A stretch of DNA of 57,189 bases from Shewanella algicola (GTDB lineage Bacteria; Pseudomonadota; Gammaproteobacteria; Enterobacterales; Shewanellaceae). The first letter of the stretch is position 1. Every line of letters begins with the position of its first letter. The notes beneath the pieces are model-generated. The model was given only the letters and a program-made list of their open reading frames with translations. It had not been told where the DNA came from and did not search any database. Position numbers and translations under genes: made by a program. This document shows, one piece after another, positions 1 to 10,318 of this stretch. The DNA lies in assembly GCF_014648035.1 (NCBI RefSeq), contig NZ_BMQI01000030.1:1-57189 (forward strand), in the 5' to 3' direction.

Positions 1-449
1 AGATAGAATTGTGAAACATATTAACTAAATTGCAGTTACACAGAATCTGTTACACCCTCTTAATGATTACATTTTCTAGTAACATAACGCAGAAAATTTT
101 GCATGTTTATAACTGTTAAAGTGCATTTTTCGCGTGTTTTAGCGCTTAATCAACGTGTTTTGTGCATGATCGTAACAGATTCATGCAAAACTAAGTTTAT
201 GCAGCACAATATGCATAAATAGTCACATATCTATCAGTCTTTAATGTTTCACTCTTAATCAGCAAAGAAAACGCAATAGTATGGCTAAAGAGTAAGTAAC
301 TCGCTTTTGGACAGAAATCATTTAGTAGCTTTATTTATTAGCTCCATTTGTGGGCCAATGACCTATCCAGAAAATGCATAATAATTAAACTAATTTGAAT
401 ATTCATATCTGCTATCTCGAAAAAAAAACAGCACTAATTTAAAAATATC
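1..449. other. Intergenic, no gene seen
   Basis: No convincing reading frame or RNA gene is visible in this AT-rich stretch before the end of hsdR. TTATGCA-like words recur around 195-220, but no clear iteron or attachment-site pattern could be made out. Confidence 0.5.
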
Positions 450-489
450 GAGCTCTTTTCATCAAGCATTAACTACGTGAAAAGAGCTC
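450..489 (-). terminator. Inverted repeat downstream of hsdR
   Basis: GAGCTCTTTTCA at 450-461 is repeated as its exact reverse complement at 478-489, giving a 12-bp stem with a 16-nt loop. It lies 10 bp beyond the hsdR stop codon. On the minus strand the stem is followed by CGATATTTTT, so an intrinsic terminator for the hsd operon is likely. The U-tract is imperfect. Confidence 0.6.
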
Positions 490-498
490 TTCATATCA

Positions 499-3400
499 CT
501 ACAACTGCCCACCCACACCTTTGAATTTTTCAACAAAAGCGGCAATTTTCTGAAAAACCGTTTGCTTCTGGGTTCGGTACTGTGGGTTCAATGGGCTAAG
601 TTTGGGCAGTGCCTCATTAAGTGCTGTGCCATTTTCAGAGGCGTACTCACGTTTGAGTGATGACGCAATATAGCGTTTGGCAGCATCGATATTGAGCTTT
701 TCAGAGGCAATAATGGCATCGGCTTCGCGCTTCTGCTCCGCCTGGGCGAATTTGAAGAAAGCGTCGATAATGCTGGCTTTGTCATTGATCTCATCTAGGT
801 TTGTCTGGTTAATAAAATCAACCACCAAGCTCTCTTTCGCTCTATTGCCAAGGCTACCGCGGATCATACGACGAACTTCTTCAATCAAGCCTTCTTTGCT
901 CTTGTTCTTCTTATTGTGATCAAAAATCAGTTCAAGAATGTAATCGAGGTTGATTTCTTGCGATTTAAGCAAATCAATTTCAAAGACCACATCGTCCCAG
1001 TCTACCGTTGACTTATCTTTATCCTGACCTTCTTTATCGCGTCGCAACCAGTCGCGGGTATCGTTGTAGGTAGAGCGATAATCTTGGATAGCACGTTCGC
1101 TCGGCATATCGATTGTTTGCATTGCCTCGATGTCAGCATCGTCCAGATAGTACTTTGACTTAAACTCTTCAACCGCTTGTTCATCACTGGTATCAAGGCT
1201 TTGCAGTGCTTTCAAGCCAGCAAATTCATCGTAGTTTTGTAAAATATTTTCTGCTTTGAGGTATTCACCAAATAGCTTGGCAAACTCCTTTTTATCTTGT
1301 TCTTTTTCAATATTTTCTGGGTTTGGAAAGCGTTCTTGCAGCTCTTTGACGATATCAACAAAACCTCGACGCGCCTGCCCAGTCGCAATATCGTTAAAAC
1401 CTTCCATGTATTCTTTGTAGCTCTTCTCCAACACCACGTTTTTGGTGTTTTTGTCACCAAACAAAGTAATGGCATCAATGGTTGCCTGCTCCAAATCACG
1501 GAAGGTAACAATATTGCCAAAGGTCTTCGTCGCATCATAAATGCGGTTAGTGCGAGAAAATGCCTGCATCAAGCCGTGATAGCGCAAATTCTTATCAACA
1601 AACAGGGTATTAAGCGTAGGCGCATCAAAGCCCGTTAAAAACATACCAACCACTATGAGCAGATCTATTTCTTGATTCTTCACTCGTTGGGCAAGGTCAC
1701 GGTAGTAGTTCTGAAAGCCATTACTGTCCACGCCATAGTTAGATTTAAACATGGCGTTGTAATCCGTAATCGCGGCGCTCAAAAACTCTTTTGCGCTGCT
1801 GTTCAGGCTACTTACTTCAAAGCTCTCATCTAAAATATCACCAATGGCATCCTGCTCTTCATTGGCAGCAAATGAGAAGATAGTTGCAATGCGCAGAGGT
1901 TTACTTGTGGGTCCATTTTCGGCCTCGGCCTGCAATGTTTTAAAGGTTTCATAGTAGGCTTTCGCCGCATCAACACTACTGACCGCAAACATGGCGTTAA
2001 ACCCTTTGGCGCCAGAATAGGCTCGATGCGTTTTCTGGTTAAAATGGCTCAGAATATACTGCGAGATTTCACCAATGCGCATTGGATGTAAGAAGGCTTT
2101 CTTATTCTCGGCGGCACTAAGCTTCTTATCATCCTGCTCAGTCTCAATGCTCTTAAATTGCGGACGAACATCGTTATAGTCCACTTTGAACTTGAGTACT
2201 TTTTCATCACGAATGGCATCGGTGATCACATACGTGTGCAACTGCTGGCCAAACACGCTGCCCGTGGTTTCAGCACCCAAGGCGTTTTCAGGGAAAATTG
2301 GCGTACCGGTAAAGCCAAACTGGTAGTACTTTTTGAATTTCTTCTTCAGGTTTTTCTGCGCTTCACCGAACTGGCTTCGATGACACTCATCAAAAATAAA
2401 GACAACCTGCTTGTTGTATATAGCTAAATCGCTTTCGCTTTTGATTAAGTTGTTGAGCTTTTGGATTGTGGTGACGACAATCTTGTTATCGTCTTTATCT
2501 AGGTTACTCTTAAGCCCTGCGGTACTGTCTGAACCGTTCACACTATCAGGCGAGAAGCGCTGATACTCTTTCATGGTCTGATAGTCGAGGTCTTTTCGGT
2601 CCACCACAAAGAAGACTTTATCGATACAGTCTAAATCGGTGGCCAAACGTGCCGCTTTAAAGCTGGTGAGTGTTTTTCCTGAGCCTGTGGTGTGCCAAAT
2701 GTATCCACCGCTCTCGGTGTTGCTCCAGTTCTTAGCGTTAAAGGCGCTCTTAATCTTCCATAAAATGCGCTCAGTAGCCGCAATTTGGTAAGGGCGCATT
2801 ACAAGTAAGGTATTGCTGACGTCAAACACCGAGTAACGCAAGATCACTTCAAGCAAGGTCTCTTTCTGGAAAAAAGTGGCGGTAAAGTCTTTTAAATCCT
2901 TGATCAGCGTATTGTCTGACTTCGCCCAGTTCATCGTAAAATCGAAGCTGTTTTTGTCGCGCTTGGTGGTATTGGCAAAATAGCGCGTGTCGGTGCCATT
3001 AGAGATCACAAAAAGCTGCAAGAACTTGTACAAAGAGTTCTCAGTATTAAAGCTTTCTTTGCTGTAGCGATGTATTTGGTTAAACGCCTCACGGATTGCC
3101 ACACCACGCTTTTTCAGCTCGATTTGCACCAAAGGCAAACCATTAACCAAAATCGTCACATCGTAACGGTTGGCATGGCTTCCCGTTTGCTCAAACTGCT
3201 TAATGACCTGCACTTTGTTACGAGCAATGGTTTTCTTGTCGAACAGGTAGATGTTTTCTATATGGCCATCATCAAAGACAAAATCGAAGATATAGTCGCT
3301 GTGCACCTTACGGGTTTTATCAAGAATAGTATCGCTTGGGGTGTTTAAGTATTGCTCGCAAAAGCGCGCCCACTCGCCATCAGTAAACTGGACCTTATTA

Positions 3401-3612
3401 AGGGCTTGTAGCTGCTTGCGCACATTCGCCAGCATGGCATCGGGTGTCGTTAGCGCAGGTAAATACTCATAGCCCTGGTTGCTTAGGTCCTGAATCAGCT
3501 CACGTTCTAAATCACCTTCACTTTGAAAGCTTTCTGCGACTTGCCAATTTTTGACGTATTTATCTAACACAATAAAGTTGTTCGATTCTGCCACCGCTTT
3601 ATAAGTCGTCAT
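499..3612 (-). CDS. hsdR: Type I restriction enzyme R subunit HsdR
   Basis: This is the ATP-dependent translocase and nuclease subunit of a type I restriction-modification enzyme, about 1037 aa, the normal size. The N-terminal PD-(D/E)xK nuclease is visible as D151 followed by E165-x-K167 (context QIELKK). Walker A TTGSGKT is at about 308-314 and the DECH box at about 408-411, followed by the second RecA-like domain and a helical C-terminus that would contact HsdM. The frame is open for 18 further codons, but the ATG at 3612 has a GGA upstream and begins with the usual [10 protein letters not shown], so that start was chosen. It is the last gene of an hsdM-hsdS-fic-hsdR operon. Sequence features match the EcoR124/IC group; the call is secure. 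Confidence 0.95.
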   Translation of the reverse strand: MTTYKAVAESNNFIVLDKYVKNWQVAESFQSEGDLERELIQDLSNQGYEYLPALTTPDAMLANVRKQLQALNKVQFTDGEWARFCEQYLNTPSDTILDKTRKVHSDYIFDFVFDDGHIENIYLFDKKTIARNKVQVIKQFEQTGSHANRYDVTILVNGLPLVQIELKKRGVAIREAFNQIHRYSKESFNTENSLYKFLQLFVISNGTDTRYFANTTKRDKNSFDFTMNWAKSDNTLIKDLKDFTATFFQKETLLEVILRYSVFDVSNTLLVMRPYQIAATERILWKIKSAFNAKNWSNTESGGYIWHTTGSGKTLTSFKAARLATDLDCIDKVFFVVDRKDLDYQTMKEYQRFSPDSVNGSDSTAGLKSNLDKDDNKIVVTTIQKLNNLIKSESDLAIYNKQVVFIFDECHRSQFGEAQKNLKKKFKKYYQFGFTGTPIFPENALGAETTGSVFGQQLHTYVITDAIRDEKVLKFKVDYNDVRPQFKSIETEQDDKKLSAAENKKAFLHPMRIGEISQYILSHFNQKTHRAYSGAKGFNAMFAVSSVDAAKAYYETFKTLQAEAENGPTSKPLRIATIFSFAANEEQDAIGDILDESFEVSSLNSSAKEFLSAAITDYNAMFKSNYGVDSNGFQNYYRDLAQRVKNQEIDLLIVVGMFLTGFDAPTLNTLFVDKNLRYHGLMQAFSRTNRIYDATKTFGNIVTFRDLEQATIDAITLFGDKNTKNVVLEKSYKEYMEGFNDIATGQARRGFVDIVKELQERFPNPENIEKEQDKKEFAKLFGEYLKAENILQNYDEFAGLKALQSLDTSDEQAVEEFKSKYYLDDADIEAMQTIDMPSERAIQDYRSTYNDTRDWLRRDKEGQDKDKSTVDWDDVVFEIDLLKSQEINLDYILELIFDHNKKNKSKEGLIEEVRRMIRGSLGNRAKESLVVDFINQTNLDEINDKASIIDAFFKFAQAEQKREADAIIASEKLNIDAAKRYIASSLKREYASENGTALNEALPKLSPLNPQYRTQKQTVFQKIAAFVEKFKGVGGQL

Positions 3613-3675
3613 TCGTTTACATCCTTTTTTGTTAGCCGTGGTGTGTTCCAATATGGAAATAGCCACGGCGTCGCA

Positions 3676-4677
3676 TTATTCAGTGACTTGCCAATGGCCG
3701 GTTTTATCTGAACCTACCCGAGTTAACCTGCCTTCTTTTTGTAGTTTGCTAATGGCGCGACCAATGGTTCTAACGTCTTTATTCAAGGTATCAGCGAGTT
3801 GTTGTCGGGTTAGCTCGGGCGTGTTACTGAGCAATGCTAAAATAGCTTCAGGCGTTTTAAGGCCCGTTACATTGATAAGGGTATTTACAGGGGCGTTTTT
3901 ACCTTCCTTTAGAGGGGCGTTCACAGCGGCGTTTTGTGCTAGCGTTTGCTGAATAACCGACAACATAAAATGAATAAACGGCGTACTGTCTGCTTGGTTA
4001 TCGGCCTGCTCAAGGGCGTGATAATAGGCTTGCTGATGGTCTTTAATCACACTTTCTAGCGGCAAAGATAAAAACAACGGATGCCACTTGGATAAAATCA
4101 GTGTTTGCCATAACCGCCCCATTCGGCCGTTACCATCGGCAAAGGGGTGAATAAACTCAAATTCGTAATGGAATACACAACTGGCGATCAATGGATGATC
4201 TTTTGTTTGCTTGAGCCATTGGAGTAAATCTGCCATTAAACCGGATACCTGATGCGCAGGCGGCGCAACATGGTGCACCACACCACCTTTATGGATACCC
4301 ACGCCTTTACTGCGAAATTCACCGGCATTTACAAGAATATCTGACAGCATTAAACCGTGAGCCGTGAGTAAATCGGAAATCTCGCTGGGTGTGAATGCAG
4401 GCAGTGCATCATAAGCGGCAATCGCGCCTTTTACCTCGGCCAGCTCACGCACGCTGCCCAACACAGGCTTACCCTCAACAATGGCGGTAATTTGTTCTTC
4501 AGTTAAGCTATTGCCTTCAATCGCCAGCGTGCCGGTGATGGTTTTGATGCGGTTTTGCTTGCGCAGTTGCGGCGAGGCATTGAGCTGGCTGGCATTTAAT
4601 TCACCCACCTGCTGGCTGATTTGCGCCACCAAGTTCAAAATATCGGTGGTGATGGTAAAAGGTGGTTGATAGGCCAT
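3676..4677 (-). CDS. Fic-domain AMP-transferase with C-terminal winged helix
   Basis: 333 aa. The Fic catalytic motif HPFADGNGRMGR is complete at residues 177-188, with His177 as the expected base. Near the N-terminus TLAIEGN (about 50-56) matches the inhibitory-helix motif (S/T)xxxE(G/N), so the enzyme is probably self-inhibited by Glu54. The C-terminal 70 residues look like a winged helix-turn-helix. Fic proteins usually transfer AMP from ATP to a hydroxyl side chain of a target protein; the target here is unknown. The start has a strong GGAGG seven bases upstream. It sits between hsdS and hsdR, a location known for Fic and other accessory genes in type I loci, and its ATG overlaps the stop of the preceding 29-aa ORF (TAATG). 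Confidence 0.9.
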   Translation of the reverse strand: MAYQPPFTITTDILNLVAQISQQVGELNASQLNASPQLRKQNRIKTITGTLAIEGNSLTEEQITAIVEGKPVLGSVRELAEVKGAIAAYDALPAFTPSEISDLLTAHGLMLSDILVNAGEFRSKGVGIHKGGVVHHVAPPAHQVSGLMADLLQWLKQTKDHPLIASCVFHYEFEFIHPFADGNGRMGRLWQTLILSKWHPLFLSLPLESVIKDHQQAYYHALEQADNQADSTPFIHFMLSVIQQTLAQNAAVNAPLKEGKNAPVNTLINVTGLKTPEAILALLSNTPELTRQQLADTLNKDVRTIGRAISKLQKEGRLTRVGSDKTGHWQVTE

Positions 4678-4766
4678 TAGGCTGCCTCCTTATACTTACC
4701 TTCGTTGACAGTTATCCGGAATTTCCGGATAACTGACTCTGCTATTTCCGTTAGCGTGTTACTCAT
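4677..4766 (-). CDS. 29-aa coupled ORF between hsdS and fic
   Basis: A 29-codon frame beginning [12 protein letters not shown] and ending YKEAA. Its ATG overlaps the hsdS stop and its stop overlaps the fic start, both as TAATG, an arrangement typical of translationally coupled genes. No family is recognised. It contains the perfect inverted repeat at 4710-4734, so it could instead be only a leader that couples hsdS to fic. Coding status is plausible but unproven. Confidence 0.45.
   Translation of the reverse strand: MSNTLTEIAESVIRKFRITVNEGKYKEAA
4710..4734. repeat. Perfect 12-bp inverted repeat in the hsdS-fic gap
   Basis: AGTTATCCGGAA and its exact reverse complement are separated by one base. 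In the mRNA this would form a tight hairpin just before the fic ribosome-binding site. It may tune Fic translation or act as a protein-binding site. Confidence 0.6.
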
Positions 4767-5974
4767 TAAGCTGCCTCATCTGAATGAGATTTCGGGAAGC
4801 TCAACAACAGGTCACGATAATACTCGTATTGCTTTTGACGTAACTCAATTTCGCGGGGGAGACCTTCTTGAATTGACGTTGTTAAGGTTTCGAATTTTTC
4901 TAAAATCTCTACAATTCGACTTTGCTCTGAATGAGGTGGAACTGGTATAGGGAATTTAAGAAACATAGGTCTGCGAAGCGATGTTACCGATGAACTCACG
5001 GAAGCTTTTTGAATATAGTCGTTAAAATAAGCCGAGATATAATGGTATACGAATCTTGGGTGCATAGAATCATCAGGTACAATGCGATAAGCTCTTTGAT
5101 GCAAAGCATATTTTCCTTGAGCATAATGATAAACTTTACCAACACCTGCGCCATCACCAGCGGTAATAATTGCTGTTTCGTCAAAGTTAAAAGTATTTAG
5201 TTTTAAAGGCTCACGACCACGGGCATAAAATATATACTCTCCATCTTCGATTGCATCTCTGGTATCATGCTTTCCCGTTCCAATTTCAGCAATATCGCCT
5301 AACGTCTTCCACTCAACATCACCTTCATCAAAACTTAATAAGTGTTCGCGGTAGTAGTTGTATTGTTTTTTCCGCATGTTAAGCTCGGCGGTCAGCTCGG
5401 CGGTCAGCTCGGCGGTCATGGCGGTAAATGCGTCCAGAATGCACACTATTTCAGCTTGTATTGCCAGCGATTTTTCTGGGTTATCTGGGCATGGGATGGG
5501 GACAACTATTTTTGACAAATCACCGCTAGAAACTCTGCGAACCTTAGCCCCTGTAATGTATTTTCTCTTCTGAGCTTGAAATGCTTCCGTTAAAAAATAG
5601 TGAGCTAAATACTTAACATTTTGCTCGTGTCGGAATAGCATCATATCGCCAGAAATTGCGGATTGATTCCCTAGCCATGCAAGAGGTTTCACAACGTCAT
5701 CGTCATTTTCTGAAGTTGTGGCAAGCAAGAGGTCGTTCCTTTCCGCTTTTCTTAATTTTTTCGCTAGCTCTTCTGATATATAGGTAAAAGTTTCATCAGC
5801 CGACAAACCGTATTTAGTATAAATCTGGCCGTAATGAATGGCTGGAAATCCCGTTTCGATGAAGTCCTTTTTTTGCAAACCATTACCGCGTATGAATTGG
5901 CCAATCTCACCTAGTGGCAGCCACACCACCTCAACTCCATCTAGCAGTTTTTCCATATAACTCAAATGGCTCAT
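4766..5974 (-). CDS. hsdS: Type I restriction specificity subunit HsdS
   Basis: 402 aa, normal for HsdS. Two target-recognition domains (about 15-165 and 220-375) are each followed by a conserved helix ending in KQY-YYR, residues about 202-208 and 379-385. The central linker contains T-A-E-L three times at residues 187-198, directly after TAM. In the EcoR124 family the number of TAEL repeats sets the spacer length between the two half-sites. The start overlaps the hsdM stop as ATGA, so the two are translationally coupled. It determines the DNA site for both the methyltransferase (M2S) and the restriction complex. Confidence 0.95.
   Translation of the reverse strand: MSHLSYMEKLLDGVEVVWLPLGEIGQFIRGNGLQKKDFIETGFPAIHYGQIYTKYGLSADETFTYISEELAKKLRKAERNDLLLATTSENDDDVVKPLAWLGNQSAISGDMMLFRHEQNVKYLAHYFLTEAFQAQKRKYITGAKVRRVSSGDLSKIVVPIPCPDNPEKSLAIQAEIVCILDAFTAMTAELTAELTAELNMRKKQYNYYREHLLSFDEGDVEWKTLGDIAEIGTGKHDTRDAIEDGEYIFYARGREPLKLNTFNFDETAIITAGDGAGVGKVYHYAQGKYALHQRAYRIVPDDSMHPRFVYHYISAYFNDYIQKASVSSSVTSLRRPMFLKFPIPVPPHSEQSRIVEILEKFETLTTSIQEGLPREIELRQKQYEYYRDLLLSFPKSHSDEAA
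5382..5417. repeat. 12-bp tandem repeat x3 encoding TAEL units of HsdS
   Basis: The plus-strand unit AGCTCGGCGGTC occurs at 5382-5393, 5394-5405 and 5406-5417 without interruption. Each unit encodes four residues, so gain or loss keeps the frame and changes only the linker length. This is the known specificity-switch repeat of EcoR124-like HsdS. Confidence 0.9.
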
Positions 5975-7545
5975 GCCTCAACCTCCTCACCGTCAATCTC
6001 CGCCCCTTCTATTTCTAAAACGATGGCGTCAATATCACTGCGAAGTGCATCAATTTTAGCAACGGTAGTTTTAAGTTCGGCATTAAGCTCTGCAATATCC
6101 ACTAACTCGCGATTATCTTTCGCTTCCACATAACTGCTCACCGATAGGTTATAGCTATTGGCTGCGATAACATCCAAATCAACGGATTTAGCAAAGTGAT
6201 CTACGTTTTCTTTGTTGGCAAACACCTTGATGATCTGCTCAATGTGCTCATTGCTTAGGGTGTTGTTATTGGTTTCTTTTTTAAACAAACCGCTGGCGTC
6301 AATAAACTGGGTGGTGGTGTCGGTTTTATGTTTAGACAGCACCAAAATATTTACCGCAATGGTGGTGCCAAAGAACAGGTTAGGTGCCAGTGAAATCACG
6401 GTTTCGACATAGTTGTTATCAACCAGATATTGGCGAATTTTTTGCTCAGCACCACCACGGTAAAAAATTCCGGGGAAGCAGACAATGGCTGCACGGCCTT
6501 TGCTTGATAGGTAACTGAGCGCATGTAATACAAAGGCAAAGTCGGCTTTTGATTTAGGCGCGAGCACACCAGCGGGCGCAAAGCGGTCATCGTTGATTAG
6601 GGTTGGGTCGTCGCTACCCATCCATTTCACTGAATAAGGCGGGTTAGAGACAATCGCATCAAAGGGTTTGTCATCTAAAAAGTGCGGTTCGGTTAAGGTA
6701 TCACCCAACTGAATATTAAACTTGTCGTAGTTAATGTTGTGCAAAAACATATTCATACGCGCCAAGTTATAGGTGGTGTGGTTGAGCTCTTGACCAAAAA
6801 AACCATCCTCAATGATATGTGCATCAAAGTGCTTTTTGGCTTGTAATAGCAACGAGCCCGAACCCGCCGCAGGGTCATAGATTTTATTGACACTGGTTTG
6901 GCCGTGCATGGCCAGTTGCGCAATGAGTTTTGAAACGTGCTGAGGCGTAAAAAATTCGCCACCGGATTTACCCGCATTGGCAGCATAGTTTGAAATCAGG
7001 AACTCGTAAGCATCACCAAACAGATCGTTTTCGTTATCTTCAAATTGGGTGATGTTCAGCCCAGCTACCCCTTTTAATACCGCCGCTAACCGTTTGTTTT
7101 TTGCCTCTACCGTATTACCTAAGCGATTACTGGTGGTATCAAAATCCGCAAACAAGCCTTTGATGTCTTTTTCTGAATCATAGCCATTGGCTGAGTTTTC
7201 GATTGCAGCAAAAATAGTAGCTAAATCGGTATTTAAGTTTTCGTTTTTGTGTGCATTAGCCGCCACATTGCTGAACAGCTGGCTAGGAAGAATAAAATAG
7301 CCTTTTGTACGAATAGCATCATCTTTTGCCGCTATGATATTTTCATCGCTGTCGTCCATTGCTGTATAGTTAACGCTTTCGTCACCACCAGTAATGTAGA
7401 CTTCAAAGTTCTCACTGATAAAGCGGTAGAACAGCGTACCCAATACATACTGCTTAAAATCCCAGCCATCCACTGAGCCTCGCACATCGTTGGCAATCGC
7501 CCATATTTGGCGTTGAAGTTCGGCACGTTGTTGTAAACTTGTCAT
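5971..7545 (-). CDS. hsdM: Type I restriction modification subunit HsdM
   Basis: N6-adenine methyltransferase subunit, 524 aa. It has an N-terminal helical domain, SAM-binding motif DPAAGSGSL at 224-232 and catalytic motif NPPY at 301-304, with the C-terminal helices that bind HsdS. AGGAA lies eight bases before the ATG. It is the promoter-proximal gene of the hsd operon, so methylation capacity is made before restriction. Complete and without anomalies. Confidence 0.96.
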   Translation of the reverse strand: MTSLQQRAELQRQIWAIANDVRGSVDGWDFKQYVLGTLFYRFISENFEVYITGGDESVNYTAMDDSDENIIAAKDDAIRTKGYFILPSQLFSNVAANAHKNENLNTDLATIFAAIENSANGYDSEKDIKGLFADFDTTSNRLGNTVEAKNKRLAAVLKGVAGLNITQFEDNENDLFGDAYEFLISNYAANAGKSGGEFFTPQHVSKLIAQLAMHGQTSVNKIYDPAAGSGSLLLQAKKHFDAHIIEDGFFGQELNHTTYNLARMNMFLHNINYDKFNIQLGDTLTEPHFLDDKPFDAIVSNPPYSVKWMGSDDPTLINDDRFAPAGVLAPKSKADFAFVLHALSYLSSKGRAAIVCFPGIFYRGGAEQKIRQYLVDNNYVETVISLAPNLFFGTTIAVNILVLSKHKTDTTTQFIDASGLFKKETNNNTLSNEHIEQIIKVFANKENVDHFAKSVDLDVIAANSYNLSVSSYVEAKDNRELVDIAELNAELKTTVAKIDALRSDIDAIVLEIEGAEIDGEEVEA

Positions 7546-7600
7546 TATTAGAATTCCTGATCGTTCTAAATTGCACTTTATGAGGGCAACCTATTAATTA

Positions 7601-8095
7601 TTAATTTACTTGCTCTAGTTCTACTAAAGCTTGTTCTGCGATATGCCAAGGTAGACGCCTGCCATTGGCTTGCATCTGCTTATAGGCTGCTCGCGCTTGT
7701 TCGGTATTGATTTGCTGATGAACCACCAGTTGGCTTACTAGCCAAACTGTGCCTTTAACAATGGCAGCTTCTTTTTCTGCTGCTTTTCTCAGTGCCATAT
7801 CACCGGTCAGTAAAGGACACTGTTCTTGCTTTGCTAAAGCAAGGGCAAAACAATCGTTTCGGCTCGCTTGGGTATAGGTCCCCGTTAGCTGCATGGCATA
7901 CATCATTGATTCTGCAGAAACCTCTTTTAGCGCTAACCCTAAATCCAGAAGGTGGGGATGATCTTCTTCAAGTTCTTCAACAAAAAGAATATCTGGCGTT
8001 GCAAAGTCATAGGGCAACTGAAACATTGCTTCCAGTAAACCACCTTCTTCCATGTCAATGAGGATATTGGCATCACTAATTAGCAGCTGCTGCAC
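7601..8095 (-). CDS. PIN-domain protein paired with an ImmA-like gene
   Basis: 164 aa with a PIN-like nuclease fold. An early acidic residue appears in SDANILIDM (D8), an N-D pair near residue 80 (ASRNDCFALALA), and LLTGDMALRKAA near 95-106, which fits the third acidic position. PIN proteins are Mg-dependent ribonucleases and often toxins. Its start lies inside the upstream XRE/peptidase gene (20-bp overlap), so the two are co-translated. The pair resembles widespread two-gene modules of an HTH-metallopeptidase and a DUF3368-like PIN protein whose job is not well established; a toxin-antitoxin or phage-stress role is an inference. Confidence 0.75.
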   Translation of the reverse strand: MQQLLISDANILIDMEEGGLLEAMFQLPYDFATPDILFVEELEEDHPHLLDLGLALKEVSAESMMYAMQLTGTYTQASRNDCFALALAKQEQCPLLTGDMALRKAAEKEAAIVKGTVWLVSQLVVHQQINTEQARAAYKQMQANGRRLPWHIAEQALVELEQVN

Positions 8096-9179
8096 GGCTA
8101 GCCTCCTGAGCTAACTGTGCTTGAGTCGGCACCTCCAACTTTCGTTCTTTACGAAAGCTAGAAACAGACATGCCAAGTAACTCTGCAGCTTTTGACTCCC
8201 CTATGTATTCTTCACCTAAAGCACGATATACCAACTGCTTATGTAGATAAGTCGATTCATGAGGGTATGCTTTTCCTGGCTCCTCCGTTCGCCAGCCATT
8301 TTTGCTAAACAGCATAAATAGGTTTTTCTGAGTCGCAGGCGTAATTATTCCACATTGGCCAGCTCGAAACAGTGCCGCTAGCATGCTAATACCGTATTCG
8401 TGCTTTAGCATCAGTAATTCACGCGGTTCAATATGACGGCGCTTTTCACCCAAGTGTTCAATAAGTGATTGGGTAGGTAAAAGAAATGCACCAGCAAAGG
8501 CATTACAAGCCTTCTCCTCATCAATCCCTTCAGCTAAACGACCATGCACGACTAAGTGCCCAAGTTCATGGGCCAAGGTGAAGCGCTGACGGTCACCACT
8601 TTGGGCGGTAGAGATCACCACTACAGGAGTGCTACCAATCTTGCCCGCTAAACCGTCAAACTTCTTATCTGTTTCCACATCCGTGGTAATAATCATCACG
8701 CCCTTAGCTTCGAGGGTATCGATCATATCGTGAATAGGGTTTAGCCCTAGCTCCCAAGCATGGCGCATCTGAATAGCCAAGTCTTCCGCTTGTTCTAAGC
8801 TAAAGATTTGTTCTGGAAGTTCATCAGGTAGAGCAAACTCAGGGATCGGTTTTACCGAGTCCGGATAAAGCTCTAAGAGCTCCTGCCAGCGTTCAGCTTG
8901 GTCTAATACGTCACCATTGATTCGGTCTAACACTTTCTTTGGTGTGCTCGCACGCTTGCGGTACTCAACACCCTCTAACTTCACCTTGGTCGGCCGAAAG
9001 AAGTACTCGCTGCGCACATCTAGCGCTTTTGCAAGCTTAAGTAGATTTGAAGAAGAGGGCATAGTCGTGCCATGTTCGTACTTTTTAATGGCGTTAGCGG
9101 ATAGGCCAACTTCGCTGGCTAATGCATTCATTGATAGCCCGGCAGCCTTGCGGGCTCGTTCTAGGCGCTCTGCAAACAT
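8076..9179 (-). CDS. XRE regulator with ImmA/IrrE-like metallopeptidase domain
   Basis: 367 aa. Residues 1-60 form a Cro/C1 (XRE) helix-turn-helix. Residues about 130-260 are a COG2856/ImmA-IrrE zinc peptidase with HELGH at 204-208 and an acidic residue in the following DEEKACNAFAGAFLLP segment. The C-terminal part has a second HTH-like stretch (AAELLGMSVSSFRKER). Proteins of this design (like ImmA of ICEBs1) cleave or sense a partner repressor. It overlaps the PIN gene by 20 bp and probably binds its own promoter in 9180-9300. Type II toxin-antitoxin-like behaviour is likely but unproven. Confidence 0.85.
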   Translation of the reverse strand: MFAERLERARKAAGLSMNALASEVGLSANAIKKYEHGTTMPSSSNLLKLAKALDVRSEYFFRPTKVKLEGVEYRKRASTPKKVLDRINGDVLDQAERWQELLELYPDSVKPIPEFALPDELPEQIFSLEQAEDLAIQMRHAWELGLNPIHDMIDTLEAKGVMIITTDVETDKKFDGLAGKIGSTPVVVISTAQSGDRQRFTLAHELGHLVVHGRLAEGIDEEKACNAFAGAFLLPTQSLIEHLGEKRRHIEPRELLMLKHEYGISMLAALFRAGQCGIITPATQKNLFMLFSKNGWRTEEPGKAYPHESTYLHKQLVYRALGEEYIGESKAAELLGMSVSSFRKERKLEVPTQAQLAQEASRAAAAN

Positions 9180-9341
9180 GGTATCCTCTCAGCAATGGCT
9201 TGGTTTATAAAATTGAAAAAACTGTGATTAATATAAACCGAATTGCCTTAATTTGCTATCTAATTTGCAGTCCCGAACTCTCCATTTTGCTCATTATCCA
9301 ATCTACCACCTGCTCGTGCGCATGGCTTTAACACAATAATG

Positions 9342-9935
9342 TTACAACTCTATATCCTCAGATATATTAAGGGCATCTTCCATCTCTACCCCTAAATAAC
9401 GAATTGTGTTATCCAACTTGGCGTGACCAAGCAATAGCTGTACGGCTCGGATGTTTTTCGTTCGTGCATAGATCAAGGTTGCCTTTGTTCTTCGCATAGA
9501 GTGAGTACCATACAGGTAATAGTCATAACCAAGTTGTGACGCCCAGCGACGAATTATAGTTGCATAGCAGCTATAGCTCATAGGTCTCCCGTTCTTACGA
9601 GGGCTAGGGAATATATAACTTGATGACGATAAGCCACTTTGCATTAAATACTGTGTTAATGATTGAGCTGTACGAGAAGTTATTTCAAATTGAACCTCAC
9701 GTTCCGTTTTACTCTGTTGATAAAGAATTCTATTTTGAATAACACCACCCGATGAAATATCTCGAACTTTCATTCTGAGCAAATCACATGAACGTAATTT
9801 ACAATCGATGGCGAGGTTGAGCAGAGCCAACTCCATAATATTACCTTCGATTTCGAGCCTAGTGCGAATACGCCAGATATCTTCGAGCTTGAAGGGCTTT
9901 TTCTGCCCAGTTAGGTGACCTTTCTTCGTCCACAT
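9342..9935 (-). CDS. Small tyrosine recombinase (FimB/FimE size)
   Basis: 197 aa covering only the catalytic domain. All active-site residues are visible: Arg48 (KLRSCDLL), Lys76 (QSKTER), His145 and Arg148 (HSMRRT), His171 (LLGHAKLDNTIRY) and Tyr180. There is no N-terminal arm- or core-binding domain, as in the FimB/FimE group, which invert short DNA segments. No flanking inverted repeats of the fim type were recognised, so the substrate is unknown. It may have carried the adjacent restriction/PIN block, or resolve multimers. Confidence 0.88.
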   Translation of the reverse strand: MWTKKGHLTGQKKPFKLEDIWRIRTRLEIEGNIMELALLNLAIDCKLRSCDLLRMKVRDISSGGVIQNRILYQQSKTEREVQFEITSRTAQSLTQYLMQSGLSSSSYIFPSPRKNGRPMSYSCYATIIRRWASQLGYDYYLYGTHSMRRTKATLIYARTKNIRAVQLLLGHAKLDNTIRYLGVEMEDALNISEDIEL

Positions 9936-10318
9936 AATTGACCTCCAGAATAATATGTCTTTAGAAATAGCCTTATTAATTGTAGCTGGGAATTAGAAAG
10001 GATAGGTTGAATGGTTATGCAGTTAATGGGTGAGGAAACATTGAAAGCTTGAAGATATTAGTGCATTTGTTCTAGCTGATTTTGGGGCAGAAATGTGTTA
10101 GTCCTTAACCGACTTCCTCACCAAAATAGCCAAAAAATATCAAACTATATTATAAATGATCAAACATTATTAAGAATTACCCAATCCCAAACTAAACATT
10201 CAATCTTAACTTGAATGTATTTCTGTAACGCGCTTCAAGACCATCCAATTATCGGAGGTTGCCAGTCCAACAACTTGTGCAACGATTAATGTATACCAAG
10301 CAATAAAAGGTTTGCCAC
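9936..10318. other. Intergenic region ahead of dnaN
   Basis: 383 bp without a credible gene, between the divergent recombinase and dnaN. It holds the dnaN upstream region, including a GGTTGCCAG element 62 bp before the start codon. Confidence 0.5.
10257..10265 (+). promoter_or_regulatory. AGTTGC-type element, dnaN
   Basis: GGTTGCCAG, 62 bp before the dnaN ATG. It matches the element shared by eleven other plus-strand genes, though with G instead of A at the first base and CA after TTGC. Confidence 0.4.

Noticed and set aside
677..3348. Several plus-strand frames inside hsdR
   Set aside because: Antisense shadows without ribosome sites; hsdR is intact on the other strand.
9342..9935. Integrase of an integrative element
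   Set aside because: Only the catalytic domain is present and no att repeats or tRNA gene are seen; a FimB-like recombinase is more likely.
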